From assembly GCA_910589415.1 (NCBI GenBank), contig OU342632.1:46303341-46367340 (forward strand): DNA of 64,000 bases. The letters are read 5' to 3'. The stretch is from Malachius bipustulatus (lineage: Eukaryota > Arthropoda > Insecta > Coleoptera > Melyridae). The position numbers and the translations under genes were made by a program. The notes below the pieces were generated by a model. That model worked only from the letters and a program-made list of their open reading frames with translations. It made no database searches and was not told the DNA's origin. Shown piece after piece: positions 57,290-64,000 of the stretch; position 1 is the first letter of the stretch; each line of letters opens with the position of its first letter.

Positions 57290-58043
57290 ATAAGAGTTTA
57301 CTGTCTCTGTATTTTTATTTTTTTCAATTCAATAATAAAAAAAAAACAATAAAATAAGAGTAGATCATGATATTATTACAAAAGCTCTTTTCAAAAGTAC
57401 AAATTATGAACAGGTGATCATAATTGGTGAAGAAGTGGCCCTAATGACGGTGATTCTCACAGGTTCGTGCAGTAAGTACACTCGAAAAAAATCCTCACTT
57501 TTTCGAACACGCCACAGTATTTTTTCAAGAAATTCCTGTAATAAAAGTCTTGCGAAAGCAAGAGAGAAGTTATTTGTTACTTTATGGTCTGTAGGTACGA
57601 TGGTGATGTACACAGTGATAGTATGATTAGACTTCGCTAGCAGCTTTTTAAATAAAAATTGAAAAACAGTAAAAAACAAAATCTTAGAAAAGCTATATTT
57701 CAGAAACGGCGTAAAAAGTAAATAGTTCAAGAGCTGGTGTCAAAAAAATGCAAGACTTTTGGAAAGGCTGAAACATCCAGATTGCCTAGTATTTTGGTCA
57801 TAAAAAGCCCTTTTAGAGTAATCACTCCAGGTGTCGGGACACCGGGCAGTGTCGCGCACGTAGAGGTGTCATTTTAAATAGTTTTAATTAGTATCCTCAA
57901 ATTGATTTGGAAAGGCTGAAAATTTATCAATAGATAGTCAATGCAGTTCATAACCTTAATCAAATAGTCAGACAACTGAATAATCGAAAGCCCTGCGTCA
58001 CCACAGGTGCCCATATGTCGAAAAACCAATATCAGGGTAACAG
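57290..58043. other. Unassigned DNA
   Basis: Opposed frames at 57404-57730 and 57414-57626 show no domain. 57820-57870 (GGTGTCGGGACACCGGGCAG) is a local GC-rich patch with a short inverted repeat. Confidence 0.3.
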
Positions 58044-58803
58044 TAATATCAGGGACCAGCAAGCAAAATGATTGTGGCAATTGGTTTTCTCAAATTCTAA
58101 CTCTTAAAAAAATGTGTGATCTGAAAAAAGTGACCAAAACTGAAATCAAAATTAACCTTTTACTTACCACTAAAAAAATTACAAATTATTTTGCGTTCTT
58201 TAGGTAAAAAGAAAAATTATTGTGCATAAGATATTAAAAAAAGTCATAAAAATAATCAATGATTTTCAAATTATTACTTAAACAAACAAGAAATATTGAC
58301 AGAAATTTTGTAGATAGCCCAGTCTAATTTAACATTAAAACAGACCGTTCCTTGCAGAATTCTACTTTCGATTTTTTTTCTGATATTCTTCAGATTTTTT
58401 GATATATTCTTAGGACAATTACTAGTAGCAAAATATCAATTTTGCACCAAGGAAAGCCTAGTGAGTTTTGCGCAATGTGCAAAAAACCGAAATTTCTGAA
58501 TTTTTGCTGATTTTACGCCAAATATACTTATAAACCATGCAATTATTCACAGAAAATTTGGTAGGATGTAGGTATTGAAAACAATTTTAGGTTCTAGCTT
58601 GATAGTTTTAAAATTCTGATACACAAATCTTTTTCCGCTTTTTACCTAAAGAACCCAAAATAATTTTTTGATTTGTTTAGTGATAAATAAAAGGTTAATT
58701 TTGATTTCAATTTATGTCACTTTACAATCACAAATTTTTTCAAGAATTAAAATTTGAGATAACCAATTGCCACCATCATTTTGCTTGCTGGACCCTGATA
58801 TTA
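58044..58803. mobile_element. TIR element with TAATATCAGGG tips
   Basis: 760 bp. Arms of about 180 bp begin TAATATCAGGGACCAGCAAG at 58044 and end with the inverse CTTGCTGGACCCTGATATTA at 58803; they share CAAAATGAT.GTGGCAATTG and AAATCAAAATTAACC. The centre is AT-rich without a transposase. A second ATATCAGGGTAAC word just outside (58029) may be an older tip. Confidence 0.85.
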
Positions 58804-59795
58804 CCTAACATTATAAACCCCTCCTTCCATTAGTTATTAATCGATTCTATGAAGGAATTAGGGTTGATTTAGACAAAGAAATCCTTAACACTTGAAATTA
58901 TTTTCTCTACGACTATTGAAAACAACGTTCATTATCCTGCTGATTCAGTTTAATAATGACGTACATTCACGCATAGAAATCAATCGCAGCTCAGCCTGTT
59001 AAATTATGAAAGAAAAATCACCAGTTAGAGCCAATCAAAATCAATCCTGAACAGGTTCAGGAAATCACTGCCAGGTTCAGGAAATCACGGCATCGAACGC
59101 GTTATACCGAACGAATAAAACATTTAAGATGATATTGAGTAATCACATGATCACCTCGAACAGCAACCAAAGTAGCACGATCGTACCCCATTGCAATATT
59201 TTTTAACCTACAGCCGTCTATACCTGTGCCGTCTAGGCATACAGGGAAGGCACAGACTATAGAGTGAGACGCCAAACGAGTAGGAAACGTGGTATATATT
59301 ATTACATAATGTAATATTTTTTAAAAAGTAGATGGCTTATACATGAAATTGTATATCAAAGAGCGTCTTAATCTCGTGGAGAATGGCCATTAGTCACTCG
59401 AATGTTCCATTACTCAACCTATGGCTCGTGTTGAAAGTTTCATTTCGTGAATAATATCCATTATTCTTCGATCGTTACTAATAACTTTCTGATAAAATAT
59501 CTAACAGATCTTAGAAAAAATACCTAATACGCATAAGTAATATGATGACAGAATCTTGAGAATATTACGCAACATGACGCGTGCGCCATTCTGTAAAATA
59601 AAATTCTTCATGGCGTTGTTGTCAAATGATTTGTGGGGCAGTTTGAGGTATAAATTATACATTTATAAAATTTGTTTTCCTCAACCTCGAATTTAACATA
59701 TTTGGACAAATCAATAAAATCATTAGTATACCAATTTACAATGGTTTTAAAAGAAGGGAGGGGGCATTGGGGCAATTTTTTGTTTAAACTCCCTG
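58804..59795. other. Unassigned DNA
   Basis: A short tandem duplication, GGTTCAGGAAATCAC, occurs at about 59055-59090. Nothing else is recognised. Confidence 0.35.
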
Positions 59796-60221
59796 TACAT
59801 AGGATGGTCCATCACTTATGCCCACCCCCGAAATAGAGGTTAACTTTGAAGAATTCATGTTTCACTGGCTGTTTACAGCTCATCAGTCTGACATATTACC
59901 ACCAGCTAAGGACTAAGGAGTGTGCCAAACAGAAAGAAATCTAATCTGCATAAGTAAATTTATATATATTTCTTTTCAGCGATTTTGATTTTATTAATTG
60001 ATTTCTATCAATGTATTGAAGAAAAATCAAATTTTTTGTGGCCACTTTGCCACCAAATTACAGTTTATTACCGCTGGTGACCGAACGAAAAAAATTAATT
60101 ATTTTGAATATGCCATGTTATGATTCTATATTAATTACACGAATTCTCAAAGTTTTAATTTCTTATTTTCAAAATTAACCTCTATTTCGGGGGTGGACAT
60201 AAGTGATGGATCCCCCTTTAT
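59796..60221. mobile_element. TIR element related to 32862-33503
   Basis: Inverted arms begin near 59803 (ATGGTCCATCACTTATGCCC, followed by ACCCCCGAAATAGAGGTTAA) and the inverse ends at about 60221. The outermost tips are no longer symmetrical (TACATAGG against CCCTTTATA). Internal sequence (GCGATTTTGATTTTATTAAT, GTTTATTACCGCTGGTGACC) parallels 33258-33365. The left arm is truncated relative to the relative. Confidence 0.8.
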
Positions 60222-60503
60222 ATTAGCTTTTATATTTTATTTGACGTATCCTAGCAACCACCATATTGACGTGTCCTAGCAGCCATACATTAATACGTTT
60301 CACTTTTCACATTTCAATGGTAATTTTTTTTCTATGGGCACATTCAATATGGCGGCAGTCGAATTGAAAAGTGGACACTCTATTTATTGTTTCCACTGTA
60401 TAAATCTAGCTCCCATTTTATGCAGTTCCAGTTCCCATGTTTAAAAATAATGGGTGCAAAAATTTTCATTTAGTTTTTTAATTTTTTTTTTTTTTTAATT
60501 TTC
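60222..60503. other. Unassigned DNA
   Basis: AT-rich with a poly-A/T run at 60480-60500 and a near-duplication of GACGTRTCCTAGCA (about 60242 and 60268). Confidence 0.3.
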
Positions 60504-61274
60504 TATACAGGGTGATTCAAAATTGAGTGCAAATATTTTAAGGGCTTATTTACCAGCCAAAAATAAGAAGTTTTTTTCATATAATCGTATGTCCTAACTT
60601 GTTTCGTTTTCTAGATACAGGGTGTAAAATTTTGAAAAAAAAGCGATTTTTTTATTAATTACTCAAAAACCTTTCAGCCGATTTAAATAAAATTTGGTAG
60701 GGTTATTTGTCATTATAAGGAACTTCCTTTGATGGGAATAACACAAATTTATTAATTCCAGTGGCATCTCAGAGAGCTACCTACTTGATACTTATAGGTA
60801 AAATTATGATACGCCACTGCTCTTTTCACAATTTATATTTTTTTTTAGATTAAGCGGTCAATATTGTAACTTTCTTGCCTCCTGAGCTTTACTCGTATCT
60901 AGCTTTGTTTCTAAGAAAAAAATCAAAATATGTGCCAGGCCTTATTAAAACACAAGTAATAAATTCACATCGATTATTGAGATTCATTTAATTTAATTCA
61001 GGTAGCCCCCTGAGACGCCACTGAAATTCATAAATTCATGTTATTCCCATCAAAGGAAGTTCCTTATAACGACAAATAACCCTACCAATTTTTTTTTATC
61101 GGTTGAAAAGTTTTTGGGTAATTATTAAAAAATCGATTTTTCTTTCAAAATTTTACATCTATCTAGAAAACGAAGCAAGTTAGGACATACGATTATATGA
61201 AAAAAAACTTCTTATTTTTGGCTGGTAAATAAGCCCTCAAAATATTTGCACTCAATTTTGAATCACCCTGTATA
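60504..61274. mobile_element. TIR element with TACAGGGTGATTC tips
   Basis: 771 bp. Arms of about 260 bp: TATACAGGGTGATTCAAAAT at 60504 and the inverse ATTTTGAATCACCCTGTATA ending at 61274. An additional inner tip GATACAGGGTGTAAAATT lies at 60613, with an eroded inverse near 61145. The centre starts at TTCCAGTGGCATC and is diverged but alignable to 9853-10240. No coding capacity. Confidence 0.92.
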
Positions 61275-61275
61275 A

Positions 61276-62844
61276 TATACAGGGTGAGTTTTTTTCAATG
61301 TTTAGTACAGGGATCTCGTAAACTACTGCAGTTAGAGAAACGGTTAAATGGGGAAAGAAGTGCAGTTTTATGAGCTCAATTCGAAACAGCTTTTGTTTTT
61401 TTGAAAATCTCCATGGCTTCCTAGATATTTAACATAAAGTAAATTCCGCGGATTTCTTTACACCGAGATAGCAGTCTTATTATTGGGATTAGAGAAAAAT
61501 CGTAAAGGAAAACCTTTTAGACGATTTCATAGACAATAAAACGGCGTTACAATTTTTTTTATTTGTTGTGTCATTTTCGAGCTATGACATAAACTAGTGT
61601 TTTTTTAAATGTAAGTCATAGTTGGCTATGACATCATTCGATATGTCTTTTTTTTCTAAATACAACGATATAAAATTCGATATCGTTTTTTCGGGAAATA
61701 AAAAAGTTAGGACGGTTTTTAATTTTATTTCCTCAAATACGTGGTATAGGCGCTGAATTTATAGTTAATTTTGAATTGAAAATCTTATATGAATTAATAG
61801 TTCAACGGGATAGCTAGTTTTTCGAGAACATTAAAAAAAATATTAATTTTAATTCTAATCTTTCAAAAATCTTGTAACAATACCTACCTACGCTGTAGAA
61901 CTTTAGACTAAATATTCATATCAAAATGTGACGGTTGCTTAGCAACAGTAACAGAAACAGTGAAACTATAAAATTTGACAGTTAGTTACTTGGAGGCTTA
62001 TAATTTCCATTGAACTTTAAGTATGAAGTCACGTTTTGCAGAAGTTCTTAAATCGTATAACCTGCAAGGTGAATTACTTTACTAGTATGGAGTTTTCCAA
62101 CCAAGAGAAGCGTGATATGATAGAATGTTATATTCAGTGTCAAAAGAATGCTGTCAGGGCTGCGGAACAATATTTTCGCAGATATTTTAATCGTCGTTAA
62201 CCTTTTATATTCAAATGTTTCATAATATTTTCTAGAGTTACTAGATGGCTATTAGAAAATTTGTAGTTAATTAAGTATAATTGTTTGCATAGAGGATTAC
62301 AAATTATTCTGCAAAATTATCTGCGTATAATTTCAAATTCAACTGAGGTCTATCAGTTATGCTTACATGGCCGCCTAGTTAAGTTGAGGAAATAAAATTA
62401 AGAACCGTCCTAACTTTTTCATTTCCCGAAAAAACGATATCGAGTTTTATATCGTTGTATTTAGAAAAAAAAGACATATCGAATGATGTCATAACCAACT
62501 ATGACTTACATTTAAAAAAACACAAGTTTACGTCATAGCTCGAAAATGACACAACAAATAAAAAAAATTGTAACGCCGTTTTATTGTCTCTGAAATCGTC
62601 TAAAAGGTTTTCCTTTACGATTTTTCTCTAATCCCAATAATAAGACTGCTATCTCGGTGTAAAGAAATCCGCGGAATTTACTTTATGTTAAATATCTAGG
62701 AAGCCATGGAGATTTTCAAAAAAACAAAAGCTGTTTCGCATTAAGCTCATAAAACTGCACTTCTTTCCCCATTTAACCGTTCCTCTAACTGCAGTAGTTT
62801 ACGAGATCCCTGTACTAAACATTGAAAAAAACTCACCCTGTATA
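61276..62844. mobile_element. Long-armed TIR element carrying a transposase HTH remnant
   Basis: 1569 bp. Inverted arms of about 460 bp start TATACAGGGTGAGTTTTTTT at 61276 and end with the inverse at 62844. They remain very similar (for example AAAACGATATCGAATTTTAT against its inverse near 62440). The 650-bp centre contains a short transposase-like N-terminus. It lies one base beyond the end of the 60504-61274 element. Confidence 0.92.
62087..62200 (+). pseudogene. N-terminal (DNA-binding) fragment of a DD41D-like transposase
   Basis: The 37-codon frame begins MEFSNQEKRDMIECYIQC and ends RRYFNRR before TAA. It resembles the first helix-turn-helix of insect DD41D-type transposases, whose N-termini follow an M..(S/T)..E..DM...Y..C..NA..A...Y...(F/Y).NRR pattern. 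Everything after NRR, including all catalytic residues, is missing. The ATG context and frame are intact, so it probably marks the real start of the ancestral gene. Confidence 0.7.
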
Positions 62845-64000
62845 CTCGAATATTACCTTACACATAATTACTCTACAGCTCATTATAAAAATTATTACAA
62901 TAAAGGCTTTTAAGTGTTAAAAATTCTCTTAAAATTTATATTTTCTGAAAACAAATAATTTTTTCTGCTCTGAAAACTTTAAAAATGTGTAATCACAGAG
63001 AATATGCTACAACAAAACGCACATATACCGAATTTAACAGCCTCAACATAACAATCCCATTCCAATACACCAGCACCCACATTCAACACACTACCTTTCC
63101 TCCAACCTCCTTCCTACACACAAGCAACCAGAATCCCCTTTCATCCCCATGAAGCCCGAAGCGTCTACCCTGAAAGAGCTTCCTGCAGATACGCTTGTAC
63201 CGGATGGCACGACGTGCCCATTGTGAGCCCCATCCGATAAGGGCCCTGACACGTGCTGAATGGTCCGTTTCTACCTGTTACTCCACTTGTTGAGGCCTTA
63301 TCGCCGATGTGTGTCCATCAAGTGTATCGAAAATGGCCGGCATTATTATGATGGGCCATTGGGTGACCGTTAGGAGTTTAGTGACCGGTAGTTAGAAGTT
63401 ACTAGTTACGCCAATGATGGAGATAATAGATGGCGGAGTGTGATAGTGTGTTGTGATGTGGGATATTATTAAAATGGATGATATTGTACTATCAGAAAGT
63501 ATGTTTTGAGCTATTTTATTTTAGCGGTCGTGGAAATAGGGTGAATAGAATAACTCACAAACAGGGGATTTGCTTTACTATAGTAAATGAATCCTGATGA
63601 TCAGAGATAATATTACGAGGGTTGTCGAAACAAGGGTGAAATAGTTGGGGGGGAATTTACTGCGACCCAAAGAAAATATTTCTGGGACTCTCGAGTGGAA
63701 ATTACTTTTTGTGTTTAATTTTGAAAAAAATAGCTACTATAGGTAAAATGATTTCATTTTGTATACGGGATGTTTCATGAATCAGTGTAGAGTAAATCAG
63801 AATAAATGTTAAAGCGGATTTCTATTAAAAAAATTTCAAGCCTCCCCCTAGAAGCCACATACATCCCTTAAAAGGGGGTAAACGATTGAAGCCTTCATAA
63901 TATCATCATTTTACTACACGGTACTACCCCCATCATTTTACTACCCACACTTTCCTACACGGGGTGAATAACCATTTAGTGTCTTTTGTACAAAAACTAT
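62845..64000. other. Non-coding; unique island 63000-63420, possible element tip at 63757
   Basis: 63000-63420 is less AT-rich and unique in the window (CGGATGGCACGACGTGCCCA has dyad symmetry) and is another candidate regulatory block. TATACGGGATGTTTCATGAA at about 63757 looks like the left tip of one more element, and TACACGGGGTGAATAA near 63954 like another decayed tip; the window ends before any partner can be confirmed. Confidence 0.35.

Overview
The window looks like AT-rich insect nuclear DNA. The insect assignment rests on its elements: a BEL/Pao retrotransposon with a DUF1759-type gag, Jockey-like LINE fragments, a DD41D mariner-superfamily transposase of the rosa type, a 5S-headed SINE and many short palindromic elements ending in TACAGGGTG. 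The order cannot be fixed from sequence alone. I found no host protein-coding gene, tRNA or CRISPR array. The only long open frame, 522 codons at 18506-20074, is a retrotransposon gag. Most other open frames are palindrome arms or shadows of decayed elements.

Layout. 1-17790: AT-rich DNA with several fold-back (inverted-repeat) elements (387-991, 3631-4109, 9024-10520 with a second element inside, 13993-15000, 16350-17394). It also holds a 725-bp internally deleted DD41D transposon (5391-6115) sitting inside an older dispersed repeat, a 5S rRNA-derived SINE (11448-11709), and short islands of less AT-rich unique sequence. 17791-25791: a full-length BEL/Pao element with 227-bp LTRs, a tRNA-Tyr-type primer site and a 5-bp GGGTC duplication. 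A 1594-bp hAT-like element lies in its gag-pol frame and a tandem dimer of another element lies in its 3' LTR. 25797-27430: minus-strand LINE remains (ORF1 and a reverse-transcriptase scrap). 27791-31271: a third, inverted copy of the dimer's unit, split by a 2.84-kb compound insertion. 32400-35512 and 38065-39068: dispersed and fold-back repeats, some inside others. 40420-45160: a decayed Jockey-like LINE ORF2 on the minus strand in two blocks. 46627-47630: an LTR-like segment. 52760-55620: fragments of a second LINE type on both strands. 56694-62844: five more short inverted-repeat elements, one still carrying the N-terminal DNA-binding segment of a transposase.

Taken together this is a gene-poor accessory landscape, intergenic or within a very large intron, where insertions sit inside insertions so cleanly that their relative order can often be read. 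The best leads are: (i) a BEL copy whose LTRs are nearly identical although its pol is badly broken, suggesting it moved using proteins from another copy; (ii) a TACAGGGTG palindrome superfamily that two damaged copies tie to DD41D transposases; and (iii) an unclassified element, flanked by AA at every boundary, that occurs as a head-to-tail dimer plus an inverted copy.
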